This document shows, piece after piece, positions 41,529 to 49,995 of a stretch of 64,000 nucleotides of DNA (position 1 is its first letter; each line of letters opens with the position of its first letter). The DNA lies in NCBI RefSeq assembly GCF_030010625.1, contig NZ_JASCXN010000033.1:1-64000 (forward strand), in the 5' to 3' direction. This stretch comes from Streptomyces sp. CC208A. GTDB taxonomy: Bacteria; Actinomycetota; Actinomycetes; Streptomycetales; Streptomycetaceae. The notes beneath the pieces were generated by a model. That model did not search any database. It was not told the origin of the DNA and worked only from the letters and a program-made list of their open reading frames with translations. Both the position numbers and the translations under genes were made by a program.

Positions 41529-41609
41529 CGCGTGATGTCGGGCCATCCTCCTGGTCATGGCACCGGCTACCCGATGCCGGTGGACCGTCGACCCTCAGGG
41601 GGTTGCACC

Positions 41610-42224
41610 ATGACCACACTCAACGAAGTCGCCTTCCGCCTCTCCCGCCGCCCCCGCAGCGCGCCCAGAGCGAGGGCGGTGCTGCACGCCGTGCTGGGGG
41701 ACTGGGGCGCGGGCCAGGACGTCGCGGACACCGCAGCGCTCGTCCTCTCCGAGCTCGTCACGAACGCGCTGCGCGTGCGCGTGCCCAGCGACCGGCAGGT
41801 GGGCATCCGGATCGCGCACACCGCGACGGACGGGCTCCTCCGCCTGGAGGTGAGCGACGCGGGGGAGGGGTGTCCGGAGGTCCAGGCGCCCGGGGAGGAC
41901 GAGACCCGGGGGCGAGGTCTCCAGCTCGTGGACGCGCTCACGTACAGGTGGGGCGTCAGCCCCCGCGTCGGCGGAATCGGGAAGACGGTGTGGGCGGAGC
42001 TGAAGGCTCCGGAGCTGACGCCGCCGCCGAGGACGGCGGAGGTCGCGGCCGTCACCGTGCGGGCGGGCCAGGCCGTACGGGTCTGGGGCGAGTGGCGCAC
42101 GGTCCGCAGCGTGGGGACGGAACGGTACGCGACGGGCGGGCTGGCGGTCGTCCTCGGGCTGGACGAGGGGCCGCTGCTGCGGGTGCCTGCGGCGGAGCCG
42201 TTGGCGGTACGGACGCTGCCGTAG
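41610..42224 (+). CDS. HATPase anti-sigma-like ATP-binding protein
   Basis: ATG 41610 gives 204 residues. It has a histidine-kinase-like ATPase fold: ADTAALVLSELVTNALRVRVP (N box), LEVSDAGEG (G1) and GRGLQLVDALTYRWGV (G2), as in RsbW/SpoIIAB-type proteins. A C-terminal 60 residues lie outside the domain. Such genes stand next to XRE/DUF397 pairs in Streptomyces, and may modulate a sigma factor or the XRE regulator. It has no kinase transmitter domain. Confidence 0.88.
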   Translation: MTTLNEVAFRLSRRPRSAPRARAVLHAVLGDWGAGQDVADTAALVLSELVTNALRVRVPSDRQVGIRIAHTATDGLLRLEVSDAGEGCPEVQAPGEDETRGRGLQLVDALTYRWGVSPRVGGIGKTVWAELKAPELTPPPRTAEVAAVTVRAGQAVRVWGEWRTVRSVGTERYATGGLAVVLGLDEGPLLRVPAAEPLAVRTLP

Positions 42225-42296
42225 AGTGACACGCGGATCCGTCACGATCAGGTTCTGGCCCCCATACTCGCTCCATGCCGGCAAGGAGGAGACACC

Positions 42297-42890
42297 TTGG
42301 CCAGCCCGTCCCCCCGCCCCATTCCAGTCCGTCGTGGACACCTGCGCGAAGCCGCCGAGAAGATCGAGCAGGCCACTGGTATGCGCGTGGAGATCATCGG
42401 AGGAAAGCTCGTGATGTCCCCGAGCCCCAGTGGCAAGCACGCCGGGATCGTCATCGACCTGCGCGACACCATTCGCCCCGGCCTCGATGCCATGCACGAG
42501 GCGTACGAGAACGTCTCCGTCCCCATGCCGGGGGATCCGGACGACTACTCGATCCCGGATCTGACCATCGGGCCGCGCGCGTTCAAGGACGAGGACGGCT
42601 GGTTGCTGGACGCGGACGCGGTCGAGCTGGCCGTGGAAGTGATCTCGCCGAACGAGCGGCTGAAGGGCATCAACGAGAAGACCGCCTGGTACGCGGCCGC
42701 GCGTGTTGCCCGGCTGCTGCAGATCGATCCGCGTACGGGCACGTGGTCGTTGTTCACTCGCCCCGGAGAGGGCGAGTACAAGGCGGTGGTGCACGGAAAG
42801 TACGGCGAGGAGGTGCCGCTCCCGGAGGAGCTGGGAGGCGACCTCACCACGACGGGCCTACCGCTCTACGGCGCGCAGCCGGGCCGCTGA
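42297..42890 (+). CDS. Uma2/DUF820 family protein (restriction-endonuclease-like fold)
   Basis: AAGGAGGAG 6 nt upstream decides a TTG start at 42297, giving 197 residues. The Uma2 pattern is clear: GMRVEIIGGKLVMSPSPSGKHAGIV, DYSIPDLTIGPRA, LAVEVISPNERLKGINEKTAWYAAARVARLLQIDP. The acidic and Lys residues (PDL, EVISP, K) form a PD-(D/E)XK nuclease-like site. The biological role is unknown; such genes are multicopy in actinobacteria and cyanobacteria. Confidence 0.9.
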   Translation: MASPSPRPIPVRRGHLREAAEKIEQATGMRVEIIGGKLVMSPSPSGKHAGIVIDLRDTIRPGLDAMHEAYENVSVPMPGDPDDYSIPDLTIGPRAFKDEDGWLLDADAVELAVEVISPNERLKGINEKTAWYAAARVARLLQIDPRTGTWSLFTRPGEGEYKAVVHGKYGEEVPLPEELGGDLTTTGLPLYGAQPGR

Positions 42891-43151
42891 CGACGGCGGT
42901 AGGCCCGTGCTCGTCCTCCCTGCTCGGCGCCCGGTAGCCCTGGAAGAGGGCGGCGCGGCTGACGCGGGGGCACGTCGGGCCCTGCGATCCCGCCGTCTGC
43001 GGCGGCATGCCCGTGCGGGTACGCGAGCAGGACCCTTTCGGTGACCGGTGTGCTGCCGACGCGGCCGGTCAGACCCTGTGACGAGGGCCTCTCCCGAGCA
43101 ACCGGGTCTGGATTACAGTCTTCCGGAACCTCACGGAGGGGGCCCACCCGC

Positions 43152-43871
43152 ATGCCCGGCACGTCCGCGACCAGCGCCGTCACCCGCAGCACCCTCAGCC
43201 GGCAGATCGCGGACGCGCTCCGTGACGAAGTCCTCGCGGGGCGTCTCCAGCCCGGGCAGGAGTTCACCGTCAAGCAGATCGCCGAGCAGTACGGCGTCTC
43301 CGCCACCCCCGTCCGCGAGGCGCTCGTCGACCTCTGTGCCCAGGGGCTGCTCGACTCCGACCAGCACCGGGGCTTCCGCGTCCACGAGTTCTCGGTGGCC
43401 GACTACCGGGACATGGTGGAGGCCCGGATGCTCGTCGCCGACGGGATCTTCCGGAGGTACGCCGGGCGGGACCGGGTGGCGCTGCCCGAGCCCGACCCGG
43501 GGATCGGGGTCGTCCTGGTGTCGATACGCCGCCGGGGCGAGGCCGCCGTGCGGGCCGCCCGCGCCGGTGATCTGGACGTCCTCATCGGGTACGACATCCG
43601 CTACTGGCGCGAGCTGGGGCGGCTCGTCGCCCGCAACGACCACATCGCCGAGTTCCTGCACCGGCTCCGGGTCCAGTCCTGGGCCTTCTCCGTGCCCCGC
43701 CTGCGGGCCGAGCGCGAGCTCGGCGGCCGGCTCTGGGCCGGGCACGTGGAGCTCGTGGACGCCGTCACCCGCGGGGACGCGGAGGCCGCCGCCGGGGTCG
43801 TACGGGGCTACAACGCGCACTGCCTGGCATGGGCCGACCGGCTGGAGGGCCGTGCGCCCCGTACGGGTTGA
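43152..43871 (+). CDS. GntR-family regulator (FCD type)
   Basis: ATG 43152 with GGAGGGGG upstream gives 239 residues. The winged helix covers about residues 12-80 (STLSRQIADALRDEVLAGRLQPGQEFTVKQIAEQYGVSATPVREALVDLCAQGLLDSDQHRGFRV). The C-terminal helical FCD domain follows (about 90-225), which usually binds a small acid. TTACAGT in the upstream region may be its -10. The regulated genes are not obvious: the next gene is a hypothetical protein. Confidence 0.92.
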   Translation: MPGTSATSAVTRSTLSRQIADALRDEVLAGRLQPGQEFTVKQIAEQYGVSATPVREALVDLCAQGLLDSDQHRGFRVHEFSVADYRDMVEARMLVADGIFRRYAGRDRVALPEPDPGIGVVLVSIRRRGEAAVRAARAGDLDVLIGYDIRYWRELGRLVARNDHIAEFLHRLRVQSWAFSVPRLRAERELGGRLWAGHVELVDAVTRGDAEAAAGVVRGYNAHCLAWADRLEGRAPRTG

Positions 43872-43967
43872 GCCACCGCTTCCGGGGGCAGGTCCTCCTC
43901 GGGTGGGCGTCGTCGGCGCCGCCGACTACCCTGGCCCTCCCCGGAACTGACGGAGAGCGAGCCTCCC

Positions 43968-44618
43968 TTGGCCTGTGACCTGTGGCTGGTCCCCCTCGTC
44001 GACGTGCTGTGCCACAGCCCCGACAACCCCTTCGCCGAAGACCTGGCCGCCTACGACGCCGTGCTCAGCGCCTCGGGACTGCCGACCGTGCCCGTGTACG
44101 CGTACATGCCGGGGCTCTCCGGCGACGTCGCCCCGGTCGCCGGCTTCGACTACGAGGCCCTGCACTTCCTGCGCCGCGCCTACCTGCTGGCGGTCTGCGG
44201 GCTGCCGGTCGAGCCGGTCGGCGAGCTCGGCGGGGACTACGAGCAGCTCCTGGAGATGTTCGAGAGCACCGCCCAGCAGTCGCACCTGGTCTGGCACTAC
44301 GACCACGCGGGCGCCTACGTGCCGGTGGACTTCCCCGTACCGCTCTCCAGCGAGGAGCTCCTGGAGGGCGGCGGGCCGCTCGGCTCCTCGTACGGGCTGC
44401 TGCGGGAACTGGAGTTCGTCGCCCCGGCCCTCGGCATCGACCCGGCGAACCCGCCGGCCGCCCCCGCCCCGCCCGCCCGGCCCACCGACCTGGAGGAGCC
44501 CGCCGCGCCGCCACCGTACGAGGACGGGCCCTTCGCCCGCGAGCGGCACGTCTGGCTGGGGCTGCACGCGGCGGCGACCCGCAGCCTCGCCCAGGGGTCG
44601 ATGATCATCCTCAGCTAG
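43968..44618 (+). CDS. Conserved hypothetical protein (Streptomyces-type)
   Basis: TTG 43968, with GGAGAG 10 nt upstream, gives 216 residues. It is soluble and acidic: ACDLWLVPLVDVLCHSPDNPFAEDL at the start, a middle rich in aromatic residues (LHFLRRAYLLAVCG, QQSHLVWHYDHAGAYVPVDFPVP), a Pro/Ala linker and a C-terminal helix RHVWLGLHAAATRSLAQGSM. No catalytic motif or family is recognised. It is convergent with the SLATT-like gene. Confidence 0.75.
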   Translation: MACDLWLVPLVDVLCHSPDNPFAEDLAAYDAVLSASGLPTVPVYAYMPGLSGDVAPVAGFDYEALHFLRRAYLLAVCGLPVEPVGELGGDYEQLLEMFESTAQQSHLVWHYDHAGAYVPVDFPVPLSSEELLEGGGPLGSSYGLLRELEFVAPALGIDPANPPAAPAPPARPTDLEEPAAPPPYEDGPFARERHVWLGLHAAATRSLAQGSMIILS

Positions 44619-44643
44619 TACGCATCCCGGCCCCCGGCGGCCC

Positions 44644-45366
44644 TCAGCGGGTCTCCGGGGGGCGCTGGCGCGGCATGTTCGGGCGGGTGCCGGGGGGCAG
44701 CGGGAAGCGGCCCGCGGGGTGTGCCGTCTCCGGGCGGGCCGGTACGACCCCGGCCGACTGGAGCGCCAGCGGCGCCGGGCCCGAGCGGAACTCGACCATC
44801 CAGTCCGCGGTCTCCGCCCGCACCAGCTCCGTGACGTCCTCCGAGAAGCGGCGCAGCACCCCCAGGCACCGCTCGGCGGCCTCGCTGGCCGTCCCCTCCG
44901 TCGGCCCCAGGACCTCCCGGACGCTCTCCGAGGCCCAGTCGAACTGGAGCGCCTGGAGGCGGCGCTGCACGGCCTGGGCGGTCGCCACGTCCCTTATCCA
45001 GCCGGACGTCAGGCCGAAGTACCGGTCGCAGGCCAGGCAGGCCGCGCCGAGCAGCAGCGAGAGGTAGCCCCAGCCGGCCGTGCCCCCGGCGACCCCGGTC
45101 AGGTCGAGCAGCGGCAGCGCGGCCCCGGCGATCACGCCGAGCGCGGTGCCGATCCGCAGCACGCGCGCGAAGCGGCGCTTCCAGACCCGGTCCGCGAGGT
45201 ACCACTCGGCGGTCCGCAGGGCGTTCGACTCCACCCACCGGTAGAGCTCGTCGAGGCGTTCCGCGGGCTCGCCCCAGTCGCCCAGGGGGAAGGGCTTCCC
45301 CGTCAGATCTCTGCGGACGTCTTCCCCGGGCTGCCCCGGCGGCTGCATCTCCGGCTGGTGGCTCAC
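44644..45366 (-). CDS. SLATT/DUF4231-like two-TM membrane protein
   Basis: This 240-residue protein has the pattern AEWYLADRVWKRRFARVLRIGTALGVIAGAALPLLD, two adjacent hydrophobic segments (about 73-92 and 99-117), and a helical C-terminal part (ALQFDWASESVREVLGP ... FSEDVTELVRAETADWMVEF). This resembles SLATT domains, which form pores in nucleotide-triggered defence systems. No SMODS or SLOG partner is nearby, so a defence role is only a possibility. The gap 45366-45639 holds no recognised element. Confidence 0.75.
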   Translation of the reverse strand: MSHQPEMQPPGQPGEDVRRDLTGKPFPLGDWGEPAERLDELYRWVESNALRTAEWYLADRVWKRRFARVLRIGTALGVIAGAALPLLDLTGVAGGTAGWGYLSLLLGAACLACDRYFGLTSGWIRDVATAQAVQRRLQALQFDWASESVREVLGPTEGTASEAAERCLGVLRRFSEDVTELVRAETADWMVEFRSGPAPLALQSAGVVPARPETAHPAGRFPLPPGTRPNMPRQRPPETR

Positions 45367-45638
45367 CGGGGGACTCCTCTGCTCAGCCCAGCGTTCGTGT
45401 CGCTCGTGTCCTTCTGTGACGTGCGGTGCACGTGGTGCCTGCCCTTCCTACCGCCGAATGGTGGGCGGTGGGCCCGGAATCCCGGGATTTCCGCCCGCAA
45501 GAGGGTGTTGATCAGGTAGAGGAGCCCGCAGTTTCTCACCCGAAAGAGTCGTCGCGGCAGGGCGGTCCCCGACCACGTAGGCTCGGGAGCACCGGAAACA
45601 AGACGTGACCGACCGACCTTCAACCACGAGGAGTGACC

Positions 45639-45974
45639 GTGATCCCCGGTGGCGGCCAGCCCAACATGCAGCAGATCCTCCAGCAGGCGCAGAAGATGCA
45701 GCAGGACCTCGCCCGCGCCCAGCAGGAGCTCGCGGCGACCGAGGTCGAGGGCCAGGCGGGCGGCGGCCTCGTCAAGGCCACGGTGACCGGCTCCGGCGAG
45801 CTGCGCGCCCTGGTCATCGACCCGAAGGCGGTCGACCCGGAGGACACCGAGACCCTGGCCGACCTGGTCGTCGCCGCCGTCAAGGCCGCGAACGACAACG
45901 CGCAGCAGCTCCAGCAGGCCAAGCTGGGCCCGCTGGCCCAGGGCCTCGGCGGGATGCCGGGCCTGGGCTTCTAA
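45639..45974 (+). CDS. YbaB/EbfC nucleoid-associated protein
   Basis: GTG 45639 with GAGGAG 5 nt upstream gives 111 residues; GTG 45633 would overlap that site. The protein shows VIPGGGQPNMQQILQQAQKMQQDLARAQQELAATEVEG, a Gly-rich turn (GQAGGGLVKATVTGSGEL) and a C-terminal helix. It is a small dimer that binds DNA and is usually beside recR. In many bacteria dnaX precedes it, but here a SLATT-like gene is divergent upstream. Confidence 0.95.
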   Translation: MIPGGGQPNMQQILQQAQKMQQDLARAQQELAATEVEGQAGGGLVKATVTGSGELRALVIDPKAVDPEDTETLADLVVAAVKAANDNAQQLQQAKLGPLAQGLGGMPGLGF

Positions 45975-45994
45975 CGGGTACTTCCAGCCACTAC

Positions 45995-46036
45995 CGTAAG
46001 AAGACACGTAGGACACGTAAGAAGACACGTAAGACA
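45995..46036. repeat. Two-copy 21-bp direct repeat upstream of recR
   Basis: CGTAAGAAGACACGTAGGACA (45995-46015) is followed directly by a copy with one change (46016-46036). They lie in the 91-bp gap between ybaB and recR. A period of 21 bp is about two helical turns. Confidence 0.9.
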
Positions 46037-46065
46037 GCAAGAGCACTTGCCGGAAGGGCGTTCCG

Positions 46066-46665
46066 TTGTACGAAGGCGTGGTCCAGGACCTGATCGACGA
46101 GCTGGGCAGGCTGCCCGGCGTCGGTCCCAAGAGCGCGCAGCGGATCGCCTTCCACGTCCTGCAGGCCGAGCCGACGGACGTGCGCCGGCTCGCCCACGCG
46201 CTCCTGGAGGTCAAGGAGAAGGTCCGGTTCTGCGCGGTCTGCGGGAACGTGGCGCAGCAGGAGCGGTGCAACATCTGCCGCGACCCGCGCCGGGACCCGT
46301 CCGTGATCTGCGTGGTCGAGGAGCCGAAGGACGTCGTCGCGATCGAGCGGACCCGCGAGTTCCGGGGGCGGTACCACGTCCTCGGCGGCGCGATCAGCCC
46401 GATCGAGGGCGTCGGCCCGGACGACCTGCGGATCAGGGAGCTGCTCGCCCGTCTCGCGGACGGGGAGGTCACCGAGCTGATCCTGGCGACCGACCCCAAC
46501 CTGGAGGGCGAGGCCACCGCCACGTACCTGGCGCGGATGATCAAGCCGATGGGGCTCAAGGTCACCCGCCTGGCGAGCGGGCTGCCGGTCGGCGGCGACC
46601 TGGAGTACGCCGACGAGGTGACGCTCGGCCGTGCCTTCGAGGGACGGAGGCTGCTAGATGTATGA
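46066..46665 (+). CDS. recR: RecR recombination mediator
   Basis: TTG 46066 with GGAAGGG upstream gives 199 residues. The helix-hairpin-helix is LPGVGPKSAQRIAFHVL, the zinc finger CAVCGNVAQQERCNIC, and the Toprim domain starts CVVEEPKDVVAIERT with TDPNLEGEATATYL. RecR works with RecO (and RecF) to load RecA on single-stranded gaps. It precedes the DUF5063 and lysC genes on the same strand. Confidence 0.96.
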   Translation: MYEGVVQDLIDELGRLPGVGPKSAQRIAFHVLQAEPTDVRRLAHALLEVKEKVRFCAVCGNVAQQERCNICRDPRRDPSVICVVEEPKDVVAIERTREFRGRYHVLGGAISPIEGVGPDDLRIRELLARLADGEVTELILATDPNLEGEATATYLARMIKPMGLKVTRLASGLPVGGDLEYADEVTLGRAFEGRRLLDV

Positions 46666-46721
46666 CGACCGGGCGCGGGAGGACCGGGCCGGTGCCGGCG
46701 AGCTCTCAGGGAGGCTCCTCG

Positions 46722-47399
46722 ATGTCTGACCCCACGCTGCACTCCATCACGCAGGACCCCGGCGACTTCGCCGTCCAGATCGCCGACTCCGTCGAGAGCT
46801 TCATCGTCGCCACGACCGAGGTCGCCAAGGGCGACGAGCCGGACAGCGCGGTGCCCTTCCTGCTCCTGGAGATCTCCCAGCTGCTCCTCGCGGGCGGCCG
46901 TCTCGGGGCGCACGAGGACATCCTCCCGGACGAGCGGTACGAGACGGACGCGGGCCCGGAGCCGGACGCGGACGAGCTGCGGGAGCGGTTCGCGGCGATG
47001 CTGGAGCCGGTGGACGTCTTCTCCGAGGTCTTCGACCCGTACGAGCCCCGCAAGGCGCCGGTCCCGGCCCGTATCTCCGACAACCTCGCGGACATCGTCA
47101 CCGACCTCCGCCACGGCCTCGCCCACTACCGCGCGGGCCGCACCTCCGAGGCGCTGTGGTGGTGGCAGTTCTCGTACTTCTCCAACTGGGGCCCGACCGC
47201 CTCGGCCACCCTCCGCGCCCTGCAGTCCCTGGTCGCCCACGTCCGCCTGGACCAGCCGCTGGCCGCCCTGGACGGCCTCGACACCGACGAGGACCTGACC
47301 GACGACGACCTCGCGGAGGAGGCGGGCCGGGTGATGGTCCGGGAGATCGCGGGACCGCTGGGGCTGAAGGGGATCAAGGGGCTTCAGGATCCCGTCTGA
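46722..47399 (+). CDS. DUF5063 family protein
   Basis: ATG 46722 (with AGGGAGG upstream) gives 225 residues. It is acidic and helical: FAVQIADSVESFIVATTEVAKGDEPDSAVPFLLLEISQLLLAG, AALWWWQFSYFSNWGPTASATLRALQSLVAH. It lies between recR and lysC in Streptomyces genomes. Function unknown. Its last codons fall within a 17-bp tandem repeat (47385-47452). Confidence 0.85.
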   Translation: MSDPTLHSITQDPGDFAVQIADSVESFIVATTEVAKGDEPDSAVPFLLLEISQLLLAGGRLGAHEDILPDERYETDAGPEPDADELRERFAAMLEPVDVFSEVFDPYEPRKAPVPARISDNLADIVTDLRHGLAHYRAGRTSEALWWWQFSYFSNWGPTASATLRALQSLVAHVRLDQPLAALDGLDTDEDLTDDDLAEEAGRVMVREIAGPLGLKGIKGLQDPV

Positions 47400-47452
47400 T
47401 CCAGGATCCTGTCTGATCCAGGACCCCGTCTGATCCGGAATCCGCCCGTTTC
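47385..47452. repeat. Four-unit 17-bp tandem repeat spanning the stop codon
   Basis: Units CAGGATCCCGTCTGATC (47385), CAGGATCCTGTCTGATC (47402), CAGGACCCCGTCTGATC (47419) and a weaker CGGAATCCGCCCGTTTC (47436). The first holds the DUF5063 stop. Since 17 is not a multiple of 3, the later TGAs lie in other frames. Confidence 0.92.
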
Positions 47453-47581
47453 GGGGTCCTCTTTGATCATTCTTTGAGCACCCGGTCTCAGAATGTGATA
47501 GCGGGTCGGCGTTTTTCGGCTGCTCGTTAGACTGAGCCGACCGCAGCACGGGCTGTGGCACCGACCGAGCGAGGAGCGCAC

Positions 47582-48850
47582 GTGGGCCTTGTCGTGCAGA
47601 AGTACGGAGGCTCCTCCGTTGCCGATGCCGAGGGCATCAAGCGCGTCGCCAAGCGGATCGTGGAAGCCAAGAAGAACGGCCACCAGGTGGTCGTCGTGGT
47701 CTCCGCGATGGGCGACACGACGGACGAGCTGATCGATCTCGCCGAGCAGGTTTCTCCCATGCCTGCCGGACGTGAGTTCGACATGCTGCTGACCGCCGGA
47801 GAGCGGATCTCCATGGCCCTGCTGGCCATGGCGATCAAAAACCTGGGCCACGAGGCCCAGTCGTTCACCGGCAGCCAGGCGGGTGTCATCACCGACTCGG
47901 TCCACAACAAAGCGCGCATCATCGATGTCACGCCGGGCCGCATCCGCACCGCCCTCGACGAGGGCAACATCGCCATCGTCGCCGGCTTCCAGGGCGTGTC
48001 CCAGGACAAGAAGGACATCACCACCCTCGGCCGCGGCGGCTCCGACACCACGGCCGTGGCGCTCGCCGCCGCGCTCGACGCCGAGGTCTGCGAGATCTAC
48101 ACCGACGTCGACGGCGTGTTCACCGCCGACCCGCGCGTGGTGAAGAAGGCGAAGAAGATCGACTGGATCTCCTTCGAGGACATGCTGGAGCTCGCCGCCT
48201 CCGGCTCCAAGGTGCTGCTGCACCGCTGCGTCGAGTACGCACGCCGCTACAACATCCCGATCCACGTCCGGTCCTCGTTCTCGGGGCTCCAGGGCACGTG
48301 GGTCAGCAACGAACCGACAGGGGACAAGGTGGAGCAGGCCATCATCTCCGGTGTCGCCCACGACACCTCCGAGGCGAAGATCACCGTCGTCGGCGTGCCG
48401 GACAAGCCGGGCGAGGCCGCGGCCATCTTCCGTGCCGTCGCGGACGCCGAGATCAACATCGACATGATCGTGCAGAACGTGTCGGCGGCCTCCACCGGTC
48501 TCACCGACATCTCCTTCACCCTCCCCAAGGCCGAGGGCCGCAAGGCCATCGACGCCCTGGAGCGGACGAAGGCGGTCATCGGCTTCGACTCGCTGCGCTA
48601 CGACGACCAGATCGGCAAGATCTCTCTCGTCGGCGCCGGCATGAAGACCAACCCGGGCGTCACCGCGGACTTCTTCAAGGCGCTGTCCGACGCGGGCGTC
48701 AACATCGAGCTCATCTCGACCTCCGAGATCCGCATCTCGGTCGTCACCCGCGCCGACGACGTCAACGAGGCCGTGCGCGCCGTCCACACCGCCTTCGGTC
48801 TGGACAGCGACTCGGACGAGGCCGTCGTCTACGGCGGCACCGGGCGCTGA
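47582..48850 (+). CDS. lysC: Aspartate kinase
   Basis: GTG 47582 gives 422 residues. The kinase domain has QKYGGSSVAD and TLGRGGSDTTAVALA; two C-terminal ACT domains (from about residue 265) bind lysine/threonine for feedback. It makes aspartyl phosphate for lysine, methionine and threonine. As in other actinobacteria an internal GTG (48329) with AGGGGA upstream could start a separate 173-residue regulatory beta subunit. asd does not follow here. A hairpin terminator begins 32 bp downstream. Confidence 0.96.
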   Translation: MGLVVQKYGGSSVADAEGIKRVAKRIVEAKKNGHQVVVVVSAMGDTTDELIDLAEQVSPMPAGREFDMLLTAGERISMALLAMAIKNLGHEAQSFTGSQAGVITDSVHNKARIIDVTPGRIRTALDEGNIAIVAGFQGVSQDKKDITTLGRGGSDTTAVALAAALDAEVCEIYTDVDGVFTADPRVVKKAKKIDWISFEDMLELAASGSKVLLHRCVEYARRYNIPIHVRSSFSGLQGTWVSNEPTGDKVEQAIISGVAHDTSEAKITVVGVPDKPGEAAAIFRAVADAEINIDMIVQNVSAASTGLTDISFTLPKAEGRKAIDALERTKAVIGFDSLRYDDQIGKISLVGAGMKTNPGVTADFFKALSDAGVNIELISTSEIRISVVTRADDVNEAVRAVHTAFGLDSDSDEAVVYGGTGR

Positions 48851-48882
48851 CCCGCCCCGCCCCGCGCCCCACGGCGTTCCCT

Positions 48883-48916
48883 CCCCGCCCGGCCGCTCGC
48901 CAGCGGCCGGGCGGGG
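48883..48916. terminator. Hairpin terminator after lysC
   Basis: Perfect 15-bp arms (48883-48897 and 48902-48916) with a 4-nt loop. The rest of the gap to the sigma gene (48917-49248) contains no clear coding sequence or repeat. Confidence 0.85.
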
Positions 48917-49248
48917 TCGTCGTGTCCGGGGAGTCCTCGCGTCCGGAAGTCGTCGCATCCGATTGCGGTGGCTTCGCAGCATCTGTGAACGACCTGTGAG
49001 CAAGTCGGCCCCGTAACCCCCTTGAACTGCGGTGATGCGGTGACGGACGATGCTCTCCCCCCTTGCCGCGCCTCGTGGTCGGGCGGGACTCGTCTCCGCG
49101 CCGACCCAGGGACAGGGCGCGGAGCACGCGAAGGAACGGGGATACGGGGCAACGGGGGAGAACGGTCACGCATGAGGACGAACAGCTCACCGCCGAGAAC
49201 GGCGGCGCACGCGTACAACCATCCCGGGGGAACACGAGTCCAACAGGC

Positions 49249-49995
49249 GTGGCAGACGTACTCGACATCCCTGCGCTCTCCCCGCTCCGCGGGGCGGGCA
49301 CAGCCGTGCTCCCCCTGCGGGCGCCCGGCGCCGTGCCCGGACGCGGCACCGCGCTCTTCCGCCCGCTCGGGCGCCCGAGCGCACCTCCGCGCCCGCTCGA
49401 CGGCCCGCCGGTGACCACCGTCGTGCCCACCGAGTCCCGCGCGAGCGGAGTCAGCGGCATCCCCGCGCCGCGCACGAGTGCCGAGGGCGCCGCCACCGGC
49501 ACCGGCACCACCGTCGACCACCTCACCGAGACGTACCGCGCCCACTACCGGTCGCTCCTCGGTCTCGCCGCCCTCCTCCTCGACGACACCGCCTCCTGCG
49601 AGGACGTCGTCCAGGAGGCGTTCATCCGGGTCCACTCGGCCCGCCGGCGCGTCCGTGACCCCGAGAAGACCCTCGCCTACCTGCGCCAGACCGTGGTCAA
49701 CCTCTCCCGGTCCGCGCTGCGCCGCCGCATCCTCGGCCTCAAGCTGCTGTCCAAGCCGATGCCGGACATGGCGAGCGCCGAGGAGGGGGCGTACGACCAG
49801 CTGGAGCGCGAGGCCCTCATCAAGGCGATGAAGGGGCTCCAGCGCCGCCAGCGCGAGGTCCTCGTCCTGCGCTACTTCGCCGACATGACGGAGGTCCAGG
49901 TCGCCGAGACCCTCGGGATCTCCCTCGGCTCGGTGAAGGCGTACGGCTCCCGGGGCATGGCCGCGCTCCGCGTCGCCATGGGGGCGAAGCAGTGA
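49249..49995 (+). CDS. SigE-family RNA polymerase sigma factor with N-terminal extension
   Basis: GTG 49249 gives 248 residues; the frame is open back to 49063, so the start is uncertain. Residues 1-85 are Pro/Ala-rich with no sigma features. Region 2 follows (YRAHYRSLLGLAALLLDDTASCEDVVQEAFIRVHSARRRV, then LAYLRQTVVNLSRSALRRR) and region 4 (LKGLQRRQREVLVLRYFADMTEVQVAETLGISLGSVKAYGSRGMAALR). Regions 1 and 3 are missing, as in ECF factors. It overlaps the next gene (GTGA), whose membrane product is a candidate regulator. Confidence 0.88.
   Translation: MADVLDIPALSPLRGAGTAVLPLRAPGAVPGRGTALFRPLGRPSAPPRPLDGPPVTTVVPTESRASGVSGIPAPRTSAEGAATGTGTTVDHLTETYRAHYRSLLGLAALLLDDTASCEDVVQEAFIRVHSARRRVRDPEKTLAYLRQTVVNLSRSALRRRILGLKLLSKPMPDMASAEEGAYDQLEREALIKAMKGLQRRQREVLVLRYFADMTEVQVAETLGISLGSVKAYGSRGMAALRVAMGAKQ

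Noticed and set aside
49063..49248. Upstream extension of the sigma factor frame
   Set aside because: Low complexity and basic residues with no ribosome site; the start at 49249 was preferred, but this is uncertain.
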